Assembly (NCBI GenBank): GCA_937920545.1
Contig: CAKZUG010000116.1
Location: forward strand, 1-41,504
Source: an uncultured Saccharophagus sp.
GTDB lineage: Bacteria; Pseudomonadota; Gammaproteobacteria; Pseudomonadales; Cellvibrionaceae
DNA: 41,504 nucleotides
Direction: 5' to 3'
The translations under genes were made by a program, and so were the position numbers. A model generated the notes under the pieces. The model made no database searches and was not told the origin of the DNA. It was given only the letters and a program-made list of their open reading frames with translations. Positions 22,681 to 31,046 of this stretch are shown here, piece by piece (the stretch's first letter is position 1; every line of letters starts with the position of its first letter).

Positions 22681-24513
22681 TTAGCTAAGTGTGTTAATTT
22701 CTTTCGCGAAGCTGTCTGCTTGTAGGCCAACAATTAAATGCAGTGTGGTGGTATCAATGGTCATTACGGCAGTCACGCCTGCGGCTTTGAGTTTGCTTTC
22801 ATCGCAGGCTTTTATGTTGGCAACTTCAACACGTAGGCGCGTGGCGGCATAGCTGTCTAGGCGCGTGACGTTGGCTTTTGTACCTAGTGCTTGCAGTATT
22901 GCGCCACATTGGGCTTTTTCGCTTGCGCTTAGTGTGGCTGCTTTTTCTATCTGCTCGGGTGCTGCAGCAGTTTGTGCGGGTGCATCTGCGCTTAGCTCGG
23001 CTTCGTCGCCTGCTGTGCGCAGGTACTCTTCCATATCTGTTTTAAGGTTCTCAGATTGCGGGCCAAAAATGGCTTGCAGGTTGTTACCCACCACCATGAC
23101 GCCTGCAGCACCTAAGAGCTTAAGCTGCGCTTGGTCGGCTTTTTCAATGCTATTCACACCCACACGTAAACGTGTAATACAGGCGTCTAAGTTTGAAATA
23201 TTGCTTTTACCACCAAAGGCCAATACCAGTTTTTGCGAGAAGCTTTCTTCGCCACCCGTTTGTGTGCCTTGTGTATCGGTTACGCTAATAGCGTCTTCAC
23301 GGCCGGGGGTTTTTAATCTGAACTTTAAAATAGTAAAGCGGAAAGCAAAGTAATATATCGCTGCCCATATTGGGCCGAGTACTAAAATCCAGCCAGCGTT
23401 AGTCGATTGGCCAAATAAAACGCCAAAGTCTTGCAGGCCATGCGAGAAGGTTGTGCCATGCTTGATGCCTAGCTCAATACAAATCACAAATGCAGCTGAT
23501 GCAAGTAATGCATGAATCACATATAAAACGGGTGCTACAAACATAAACGCAAATTCAATCGGTTCGGTAATGCCCGTTAAAAATGACGTTAATGCTGCCG
23601 ATACCATAATGCCGCCTACTTTTATGCGGTTTTCTGGTTTGGCTGTGTGCCAAATGGCAATTGCAGCGGCGGGTAAGCCCCACATTTTAAATAAGTAACC
23701 GCCTGCTAAATTACCTGCAGAGGGGTCGCCAGAAATGTAACGTTGGATTTCACCAGTAACGATCTCGCCTGTTTTTTCATCGACATAGCTACCAATTTCA
23801 AAGAAGAAAGGTACATTCCAAATATGGTGTAAGCCAAATGGAATCAGCATGCGCTCTATAAAACCATACAGGCCAAATGCAATAGTGGGGTTGCTGTAAG
23901 CCGCCCAGTTTGAAAAGCTATCAATGGCTAGGCCAATGGGTGGCCACGCAAAACTCATTATTAAGCCAATACCAATACCTGCGAAAACGGAGATAATGGG
24001 GATAAAACGCTTACCACCAAAAAAACCTAGGTAAACAGGCAATGATATACGGTGAAAGCGGTTAAACAGCGCAGCCGCGACAGCACCACAAATAATCCCA
24101 CCAAATACGCCAGAATCGAGTGTTTCAATACCAAAGGTGCCTGTTGATGCGGTAAAAGCTTTCTCGTTTTCGAGTAATGTCGCAATGTATTCAAAGTGGG
24201 GTGCCAAGCCTTGTACAAACACCGCCAGCGAGTTCACCATTACAACGTAAAGTAAAATACCTGCGAGTGCGGCAACACCATCGTTATTTTTAGCGAAACC
24301 TAGGGCTACACCAATACAGAAAATAATGGGCATGGCACCAAAAACAGCACCGCCCGCTGCAACCATAATGTTAGAGATAATCTCTGGAATGAAGCTGTAA
24401 CCAGCAGCGCCCACGCCCAGTAACATACCCGCAATGGGGAGGGTTGCGACGGGCAGCATGAGCGCCTTGCCGAGTTTTTGTAAATTGCCAAAAATGGCAT
24501 CAAATTGTTTCAT
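22681..24513 (-). CDS. nagE: PTS sugar permease EIIC-EIIB with an extra EIIB-like domain (GlcNAc/glucose family)
   Basis: 610-residue inner-membrane permease that phosphorylates its sugar during uptake. The EIIC domain (about 1-390) has the glucose-family features [15 protein letters not shown] and [18 protein letters not shown]. An EIIB domain (about 424-500) follows, with phosphorylatable Cys445 in [10 protein letters not shown]. After an Ala/Glu linker, residues 531-610 repeat the EIIB pattern ([16 protein letters not shown]) without the cysteine. There is no EIIA, which the adjacent fusion protein supplies. A strong AGAGGAG precedes the ATG. N-acetylglucosamine is favoured because the partner is a NagF-type fusion, but glucose is possible. 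Confidence 0.9.
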   Translation of the reverse strand: MKQFDAIFGNLQKLGKALMLPVATLPIAGMLLGVGAAGYSFIPEIISNIMVAAGGAVFGAMPIIFCIGVALGFAKNNDGVAALAGILLYVVMVNSLAVFVQGLAPHFEYIATLLENEKAFTASTGTFGIETLDSGVFGGIICGAVAAALFNRFHRISLPVYLGFFGGKRFIPIISVFAGIGIGLIMSFAWPPIGLAIDSFSNWAAYSNPTIAFGLYGFIERMLIPFGLHHIWNVPFFFEIGSYVDEKTGEIVTGEIQRYISGDPSAGNLAGGYLFKMWGLPAAAIAIWHTAKPENRIKVGGIMVSAALTSFLTGITEPIEFAFMFVAPVLYVIHALLASAAFVICIELGIKHGTTFSHGLQDFGVLFGQSTNAGWILVLGPIWAAIYYFAFRFTILKFRLKTPGREDAISVTDTQGTQTGGEESFSQKLVLAFGGKSNISNLDACITRLRVGVNSIEKADQAQLKLLGAAGVMVVGNNLQAIFGPQSENLKTDMEEYLRTAGDEAELSADAPAQTAAAPEQIEKAATLSASEKAQCGAILQALGTKANVTRLDSYAATRLRVEVANIKACDESKLKAAGVTAVMTIDTTTLHLIVGLQADSFAKEINTLS

Positions 24514-24543
24514 TGTTTCTCCTCTTTGTTGTTATTGTTGTGG

Positions 24544-27087
24544 TTATGCGTTCATAAAGCTTTTGACTAAATCGCGTATTTCTTGTGCGCTATCTAGCGT
24601 TAGGGCTTTTTGCGTTAGGGCTTTACAGGCTTCAACATCGAGGCCGCGAATTTGCGCTTTAATGCTTGGAATGCTCGGAATGCTGGCACTTAGCTCGTCA
24701 ACACCCATGCCCACTAATAACGGCACAGCAAGCGGGTCGCTGGCGATACCGCCGCAGACACCTGTCCATTTGCCGTGTTTGTGTGAGCCTTTGATGGTCA
24801 TTTCAATAAGTTTGAGTACGCCTGGGTTTAAACCGTCGGCTTGAGCGGCCAACAAGGCGTGGCCACGGTCGATGGCCAATGAGTATTGGGTAAGGTCGTT
24901 GGTGCCAATCGAGAAGAAGTCGACTTCTTTGGCAAATTGTTCTGCCATAACCGCTGTTGTGGGTACTTCGACCATGATGCCTGTTTTGATGGGCGCTGCA
25001 CCTAGTTTAACGCGCTCTTCTTCTAATATCACTTTGGCCGATAAAAGATCATCCATAGTGGTAATCATGGGGAACATCACGTGGATATTACCGTGCTCAG
25101 CGGCGCGTAAAATGGCGCGTAGCTGTGTTCTAAAAATACCTTGTTTTTTGAGTGTGACGCGAATACCACGTAAACCTAAGAAGGGGTTTTCTTCTGTTTC
25201 GATAGGTAAATAAGGTAAGGGTTTATCGCCGCCTACATCTAGGGTGCGAATAATCAGCGGTTGATTAGGTGACAGCGTTTTAACAATATCGGTGTAGGTT
25301 TGTGTTTGTTCGTCTTCGGTTGGCGCGCTGGCGCGGTTCATAAAGATAAACTCAGAGCGCAATAAACCTACGCCTTCGGCACCCATGCCGGGGCATTGTT
25401 TGGCGTCGTCTAGGCCGGCAATGTTGGCCACAATTTCAAATTTGGTGCCGTCTTGGGTGATGGCGGCTTTATGGGCGTTTGATAAATCTTCGGCTTTTTT
25501 CTCGGCTTGGTTTTTTTGCTCGGCAATAATGCTGGCAATTTTTTCATCGCTTGGGTGGGCAATCAGAGCGCCGTTGTCGGCATCTAAAATGACCTTGGTG
25601 CCGTTTTCAATTTTAAGTGCGCTGCCCTCAATACCGGCTAGAGCGGGTAGATTCATCGAGCGCGCTAAAATAGCAACGTGCGATGATGCGCCGCCTGTCA
25701 TGGTACAAAAACCCAGTACTTTGTTGGTGTCTAGGTTGGCGGTATCAGATGGTGTTAAATCTTCAGCAATTAAAATAGCGTTTTGCGGGATCTCGGCGCT
25801 GGCCGATTGATCGCCAGATAAAATCTTAAGTACGCGGCGGCCTACATCGCGTAAGTCATTGGCGCGTGCAGCCAGTAGCTCATTTTTAAGGTGGCTTAGT
25901 GTATCTGATTGCGCGTTATAAGAGGCGCGCCATGCGAATGCGGCGGTCTTTTTATCGGCGATTAAATCTTTGGTGTTATCGATAAGCTCTGGATCGTCTA
26001 GTAATGCTTGGTGCGCGGCAAAAATCGCGGCTTTTTCTTTATCTTCAAGCTTTTCTTCCATTTCTTTTAATTCAGACATGGCTTGCTTGATGGCGCTGTC
26101 GAATATTGTCAGCTCGTGTGCGCTGTCGTCGGCATATTCGGTCACGTGGATTTTGGTTTGCACTAATTGAAAGACTTCACCAATGGCTAAGCCGGCTGAT
26201 GCATTCACACCCAAATAGCGGTTGGGGTTAGAGCTTTTAGTGCGCACTGGCTCTTGTGGTTCTTCTTGCATTTCGTGCGGCTTGGGGTGTGTTTGGCTGG
26301 CGGGAATGGGCGGGCAGTTTTCGCCAAGGCCGGATTCTATCAGCGGTAAAATATGATCGATCGCTTCTTGTGCTTGGCTACCCGATGCAACCAAGTTAAC
26401 TAAGTCGCCACAGCTTATTTCTAAGCTCATAATGCTCACAAGGCTTTTTGTGTTGGCTTTGTTTTCGCCCTTATAAAGGTGGACAATGGCATCAAACTGC
26501 TTGGCTGCGTTAACTAAAACGGCGGCTGGGCGGGCATGTAAGCCCGTTGGGTTAGGTACGGCCACGTCTTGAGAGGTGATTCTCTGTGTTTGGTCATTAT
26601 TTCTCGTTGTTATATTTGCAGCTTTTGGCGTTAGCGTGAGTACGGGTGTCTCGCCCACTTGGGCAACGCCTTCGCTGTATACAAATTTTTCTATTTCATC
26701 ACTGTTTGTAACGATAATCTGCGTAAGTAAGCTTTTTGACTTTGAGCCGACAAAATCGAGGTCAAAAGAAATAAGTGAATCACCTAGTTTGACGTGCTGA
26801 TCTACTTTTACATGGCTGGTAAAGCCCGCACCTTTAAGCGATACCGTGTCGATGCCTATGTGCATCATCACCTCTATACCGTTTGCCGCTTTAAGCGTAA
26901 CAGCATGGCCAGCACGGTGTATTAATGTAATTTGACCATCAAAAGGTGCGGTTAGTGTATTGGATGTTGGATCAATACTAATACCGTCTCCCACCATTTT
27001 TTGTGCAAAAACGGGGTCGGGTACGGTATCAAGCGCAACGATGGGGCCAGATAAAGGGGCAATAATAGCTAAAGAGACGTCAGACAT
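24544..27087 (-). CDS. nagF: PTS multiphosphoryl transfer protein EIIA-HPr-EI (NagF type)
   Basis: 847-residue cytoplasmic fusion carrying all soluble PTS steps. EIIA-Glc-type domain at about 1-155, with His61 and phosphorylatable His76 in VMMHIGIDTV. HPr domain at about 172-258, with His184 in GLHARPA. Enzyme I at about 290-847, with phosphohistidine His470 in TGGASSHVAI and the PEP-binding FLGLRGIR, GTNDLTQYSL and GVCGGIASDPLA segments. The ATG at 27087 follows GGAAGA. An in-frame extension to 27183 lacks a ribosome-binding site and conserved sequence. The permease gene follows 30 nt later, so the pair forms a self-sufficient phosphotransfer chain. Confidence 0.93.
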   Translation of the reverse strand: MSDVSLAIIAPLSGPIVALDTVPDPVFAQKMVGDGISIDPTSNTLTAPFDGQITLIHRAGHAVTLKAANGIEVMMHIGIDTVSLKGAGFTSHVKVDQHVKLGDSLISFDLDFVGSKSKSLLTQIIVTNSDEIEKFVYSEGVAQVGETPVLTLTPKAANITTRNNDQTQRITSQDVAVPNPTGLHARPAAVLVNAAKQFDAIVHLYKGENKANTKSLVSIMSLEISCGDLVNLVASGSQAQEAIDHILPLIESGLGENCPPIPASQTHPKPHEMQEEPQEPVRTKSSNPNRYLGVNASAGLAIGEVFQLVQTKIHVTEYADDSAHELTIFDSAIKQAMSELKEMEEKLEDKEKAAIFAAHQALLDDPELIDNTKDLIADKKTAAFAWRASYNAQSDTLSHLKNELLAARANDLRDVGRRVLKILSGDQSASAEIPQNAILIAEDLTPSDTANLDTNKVLGFCTMTGGASSHVAILARSMNLPALAGIEGSALKIENGTKVILDADNGALIAHPSDEKIASIIAEQKNQAEKKAEDLSNAHKAAITQDGTKFEIVANIAGLDDAKQCPGMGAEGVGLLRSEFIFMNRASAPTEDEQTQTYTDIVKTLSPNQPLIIRTLDVGGDKPLPYLPIETEENPFLGLRGIRVTLKKQGIFRTQLRAILRAAEHGNIHVMFPMITTMDDLLSAKVILEEERVKLGAAPIKTGIMVEVPTTAVMAEQFAKEVDFFSIGTNDLTQYSLAIDRGHALLAAQADGLNPGVLKLIEMTIKGSHKHGKWTGVCGGIASDPLAVPLLVGMGVDELSASIPSIPSIKAQIRGLDVEACKALTQKALTLDSAQEIRDLVKSFMNA

Positions 27088-27154
27088 GAATCTTCCAGTG
27101 TATGAATGTATAGGCAAAAAAAGGGATAACACTATAGCTAACCTAATTTTTGTT

Positions 27155-27183
27155 GCAATAGATTTATGTGCAAAAGTTATCAA
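27155..27183 (-). promoter_or_regulatory. candidate promoter of the nagF-nagE operon
   Basis: On the minus strand TTGATA (27178-27183) and TATTGC (27155-27160) are 17 bp apart, about 70 nt before the nagF start codon. The -10 is a poor match, so this is tentative. Confidence 0.35.
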
Positions 27184-27264
27184 ATTAATGCATGTTATAA
27201 GTAAAATGAGCTTGCTTTTTATTCAGGTTGTTTGAATTTAACTCAGTGCCAGTAAGCACATACT

Positions 27265-27287
27265 AAAAAGCCCGCGTAAGCGGGCTT
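27265..27287 (-). terminator. Rho-independent terminator of the GH9 gene
   Basis: Minus-strand stem AAGCCCGC/GCGGGCTT with a 4-nt loop, followed by a run of U, 23 nt past the stop codon. Confidence 0.9.
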
Positions 27288-27310
27288 GTGAAGGGATAGG
27301 TGCTAGGAGT

Positions 27311-30300
27311 TTATTGGCATGCGTTACCCATTACATTAATAGTCGGTAAGCTAACGCCGCTTGGTTTTGACCCTTTTACGCCAAAGTCACGTGTTTGCCC
27401 TGGTTTAACAACGGCATTCCATGAAACCGGTGTACCTATTACTGCATTGGTACCCGTAATGTTGGCATTCCAGCTATCGGTGACTTCATAGCCTGTTGGT
27501 AATGTAAAGCTTAGCGCCCAACCGTTAATGTCCTCGGTGCCTTCGTTAGTTATAGCGATATTACCCACAAATCCCGTGTTCCACTCGCTCGTTGGGGTGA
27601 AGGTACATACGCCGCTGCCAGAACCTGAGCCAGAGCCAGGCGCTGTAACCGTCACGCTTTGCGTTGTACTACTTGATAGTTCGCCGTCGCTAACGGTAAG
27701 TGTGACATCATAAGTACCCGCAGCATCAAAAGTATAAGATGTGGTTACGCCTGCTTGATTAACTGAGCCAAATAACCATGCATAGGTTAAGTTATCGCCT
27801 TCGTTATCTGATGAGTTGCTTGCATCAACCGACACGCTCAAACCTGATGTCGATATCGTAAAGGTAGAAACAGGAGCTGAGTTGGCTTGCTCTGCAACGG
27901 CATTAAGCGTAATGCTGGTAGCCGCATCAAGCGTATCGCCGTTTTCATCTAAAGCAACAATCTCAACTAAAAAAGCACCTTCATTGTCTGGCGCTTGAAT
28001 GCTGACTTCGCTTTCGGTGAGGTTGCTAGCCACTTGCCCTCCATTCACAAAGACATTAACCGCACTGGCATTGTCAAGAGCAAAGCGAATATTCACGTTT
28101 GAACCAACGGTTACATTGCTGTTGTCGGTGGGTGAGCTAATAGAAACCATCGGTACAATAGGTGCATCAACCGTCACAGACACGGTTGCAGGGGCTGAGA
28201 TACCACCACTGTTATCGGTTGCGGTGTAAGTAAATGTATCAATACCCTCAAAGTTGGTGTTGGGAGTATAGGTACGGCTAGCGCCAAAACCTGCAACCGA
28301 GCCATTGGCAGGTTGAGAGACTGTGTAACCTGTAATAGTACCGTCACTGTCTTGTGCGCTTAATGCTATGCCCACATTCGTCGCGTTAGGGGTGTTTGTG
28401 TTGATATCGCTCGCCATAGGTAGGCAATTAATACCGGTTTGATCGCCACAGCCTGGAGATGGCTCGCTACCAAAGACTAATTCACCTGCTTTATACATGG
28501 CGAGCTTGGGCGCGCGTTGAAGTGTACCGGTATAACCATCCCAAGAGGGGTCACCACTGTTTACCCAGTTGCTGGTATTGCCATTTAGCGCAATGCGAAA
28601 CTGTGTTTCACGCTTACTTTCGCCTCGGCCACCAGGAAAGAAGTCGATACCGTCAAAATCAATTTCTACGTAGTAAATATTGTCGGCAGGGTCGCCCCAT
28701 TGTTGTAAGCCCGATACCTCGTTAGCTTGGTTGTAATTGGTATTAATACGGATATCTGAAGGGCTGTAACCGTCGGCTATTTCAGCGCTCAAATCAATAA
28801 AGTAGCGGTAGCTAATATCGTCGCCGTTAGACGCAGGCCAAGCGGAACGGTTATGCGCAACTGCCGCTATTTCGACAAAATTACTGCCGCTAGCGTTGAG
28901 TTTTGCTTCGACAAAGTATTCTTCGTCTCGTGTTTCTTTGGGTGGGAATTGCGCTTCTGGTGTCGGGCTACCGCCAAAATCAGTATATAAGCGCGCTAAT
29001 GCGCCTGTAAAACCCGCGTTGTAATCGGTGGCGACTTCATTGGTAATAAAGTCGTTGCGGTCGTCAATAAAGCCATCGCCATCTTTTGGCCCGCCAACAA
29101 GCGCACCTATTAATAAATGTCGGCTTTGTTCGGGGATATCTGAGCTATCGGCCCAAGAGCCATGCGCGCCACGGTGATGCGGGTTTTTGGGGCTGTTTTC
29201 GTTGTAGCCTATTTGATAAGGAATACCATTAGGGTTGTCACCCATGATGTATTCGATTTGGCCAACCGCAAAATCATAATAGGTGCTAATGCGGCTGTTG
29301 GAGGGCTCTTTTGCTTTTAGGTAGTCAGAATAAACCAACGCGACAAATGCCGTGTTAGCGGAGTAACGATTTGAGCCCCACTGGCTAAGTTGAGCTTGGC
29401 CGCCGGGTGTGTAGTCGACACGGTCGCCGTTGTAACCTGTTGTCCAAAAATCAAGATAGCGCTCGGCGTCGGCTTTGTATTCGGGGTCATCTGTTAGTGT
29501 TGCCATTAATACATATGAGCCGTAGGCTTTATCATCCCAGGCGTGTGTCCACTTATACGATTTTTCCTCAGACTGTGCTTCAGTGCTGAGGTTCTCATAC
29601 GCCGCGCGTGCATTGTTTAAATAGATTTGTTCGCCTGTGGCTTTGTGCATCCATGCGGCTGACCAGACTAACTCATCGTTATAACCGCTCCATGAGTTAT
29701 AAAATGCGACAGCATCGGTAATACAGTCGCTGTATTTACCGCGATATGTATCGGCAAATGTGTACAGGTCACGCGCATGCGATAGCAGCCTTGCTGAATA
29801 CACCGCGTCATCTTTAAATACCATAGACAGTGCAGCCAATGCAGCGGCTGTTTCGCCAGCAAGGTCAGAGCCTGGGCAGCTGGCATCAATTTTAAACGAA
29901 GGTCGCTCGCTGGCTTGGCGTGTTGTTAGGGTTATCACCTCGGGTGCGCCCCACCAGCTGTGGTCGGCACTGCCGCCGCCTACTTGGCCATACAGCTCAT
30001 TGGGTGCTGTGTGTGCCGCCATAAAATAATCGGCGACAAAACGTAGATTGTTTTTGATATGTACCATCTGGCCCGTTTGCTCATAGGCTTCGGGGTTTTC
30101 TAATACACCCCAGGCTAATACTGTGGCGGATGCGGCCATAGGAAAGCCAAATTTGACATGATCGCCAGCATCAAACCACCCGCCAGAGAGGTCGACGCCC
30201 ACATCGGCGCCATCGTTGAGTACCGAGTCACCGCGCCATTCAACACGGTTCCAGCTGGGTAACTTACCCGCTTGTTGTGCTTCATAAAAATAAATTGAGC

Positions 30301-30409
30301 TTTGTAATGCTTTGCCATAGTTAACATCAATGGCGGCGGCATGTGCGCCATAGAGTGATGCGGTCGCCATTGCAATGGCGGTACAAAGTTGACGTGTTTT
30401 TGTTTTCAT
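27311..30409 (-). CDS. secreted GH9 cellulase with CBM3c, Ig/PKD modules and CBM2
   Basis: 1032 residues. Signal peptide 1-25 (AHA cleavage). GH9 catalytic domain at about 27-480, with Asp80 and Asp83 in GGWFDAGDHVKF, the active-site HHRGAHGSW segment and acid Glu458 in NEVATDYNAGF. CBM3-type module at about 494-652, cadherin-like module 653-752, Ig-like 753-843, PKD 844-922, a Gly-Ser linker, and a C-terminal CBM2 at 934-1032 with end cysteines and exposed Trp residues. GH9 followed directly by CBM3c is typical of processive endoglucanases. The ATG follows AGGG. It is divergent from the TonB receptor, and the expected substrate is cellulose. Confidence 0.95.
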   Translation of the reverse strand: MKTKTRQLCTAIAMATASLYGAHAAAIDVNYGKALQSSIYFYEAQQAGKLPSWNRVEWRGDSVLNDGADVGVDLSGGWFDAGDHVKFGFPMAASATVLAWGVLENPEAYEQTGQMVHIKNNLRFVADYFMAAHTAPNELYGQVGGGSADHSWWGAPEVITLTTRQASERPSFKIDASCPGSDLAGETAAALAALSMVFKDDAVYSARLLSHARDLYTFADTYRGKYSDCITDAVAFYNSWSGYNDELVWSAAWMHKATGEQIYLNNARAAYENLSTEAQSEEKSYKWTHAWDDKAYGSYVLMATLTDDPEYKADAERYLDFWTTGYNGDRVDYTPGGQAQLSQWGSNRYSANTAFVALVYSDYLKAKEPSNSRISTYYDFAVGQIEYIMGDNPNGIPYQIGYNENSPKNPHHRGAHGSWADSSDIPEQSRHLLIGALVGGPKDGDGFIDDRNDFITNEVATDYNAGFTGALARLYTDFGGSPTPEAQFPPKETRDEEYFVEAKLNASGSNFVEIAAVAHNRSAWPASNGDDISYRYFIDLSAEIADGYSPSDIRINTNYNQANEVSGLQQWGDPADNIYYVEIDFDGIDFFPGGRGESKRETQFRIALNGNTSNWVNSGDPSWDGYTGTLQRAPKLAMYKAGELVFGSEPSPGCGDQTGINCLPMASDINTNTPNATNVGIALSAQDSDGTITGYTVSQPANGSVAGFGASRTYTPNTNFEGIDTFTYTATDNSGGISAPATVSVTVDAPIVPMVSISSPTDNSNVTVGSNVNIRFALDNASAVNVFVNGGQVASNLTESEVSIQAPDNEGAFLVEIVALDENGDTLDAATSITLNAVAEQANSAPVSTFTISTSGLSVSVDASNSSDNEGDNLTYAWLFGSVNQAGVTTSYTFDAAGTYDVTLTVSDGELSSSTTQSVTVTAPGSGSGSGSGVCTFTPTSEWNTGFVGNIAITNEGTEDINGWALSFTLPTGYEVTDSWNANITGTNAVIGTPVSWNAVVKPGQTRDFGVKGSKPSGVSLPTINVMGNACQ

Positions 30410-30474
30410 GAGGATCCCTTTATTGATTTCCCGCCTACATTTAATGTGTGCGAGGCGTCCAGTTTTTATGATTG

Positions 30475-30494
30475 AATTTACATGAAGGTAAATT
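30475..30494. promoter_or_regulatory. inverted repeat near the GH9 start
   Basis: AATTTAC and GTAAATT, 7-bp arms with a 6-nt spacer, 65 bp upstream of the GH9 ATG. The geometry (7-6-7) equals that of the repeat before the GH3 gene at 39581-39600, but the sequences differ. Confidence 0.25.
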
Positions 30495-30528
30495 GCTTTA
30501 TAGGAGAAAATGTTAAAAAAAGTAAAAA

Positions 30529-30557
30529 ATAGTTACGTGTCAATTACGCGTAACTAT
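30529..30557. promoter_or_regulatory. putative operator upstream of GH9
   Basis: ATAGTTACG (30529-30537) and CGTAACTAT (30549-30557), 9-bp arms with an 11-nt spacer, 120 bp upstream of the GH9 ATG. The symmetric, strong arms suggest a dimeric repressor or activator site. Confidence 0.35.
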
Positions 30558-31046
30558 ATAAAGCTTGACGCCCTTAATTATTGTTATGGGCAGGTTAAAA
30601 CATGACCCGATCAAAGCTGTTTTAGCTGTTTGTTTTACAGCTAGATGTACTTATGTTTTTAACAAGAATTAGTATAGGCATAAAAAAGAAAAAGGAAGGT
30701 GAGTTTTAAAATTAATAGCGTCCAAGTCATCTTTCTTCTATAAATAAACTATCTGTCTCATATTTATGATGAGTTTTGTGCAAAATTGCACCAGTTTGAG
30801 TGTTGTTGGAGTCTTTTATGCACTGTTTAGCTGTGCTTTGACAGGTTATGATTGTATGGTTTTTTATAAAAAAAATGATACTTCTAAATATTGATGCATA
30901 ATGTAAATTAATCATGCTGTAGGCCGCAAACACATTGTTTGTCGCAGCAAAATAGAGTATTTTCACCCACGCGTGCAGTTTTCATACTGCAAATAAGTTC
31001 AAAAATGTTTAAAAAACCAAAAAAAGATATTATTGAGGAGAGAAAT

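Larger units (their letters stand above)
30410..31046. other. divergent regulatory region, GH9 cellulase / TonB receptor (637 bp)
   Basis: Holds no credible gene; an in-frame extension of the receptor back to 30939 lacks a ribosome-binding site. It should contain the promoters of both genes. Two inverted repeats lie on the GH9 side (30475-30494 and 30529-30557). The receptor side has AT-rich sequence without a clear operator. Confidence 0.6.

Noticed and set aside
22454-22684. Plus-strand 76-codon frame over the structured repeats
   Set aside because: It runs through hairpins and a terminator, and no conserved protein pattern is visible.
27088-27183. N-terminal extension of the EIIA-HPr-EI fusion resembling a signal peptide
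   Set aside because: The proteins are cytoplasmic, conserved sequence begins at the ATG at 27087, and that ATG has a good ribosome-binding site.
30939-31046. N-terminal extension of the TonB receptor
   Set aside because: The added residues precede a proper signal peptide and lack a ribosome-binding site; GAGGAG supports the ATG at 31047.
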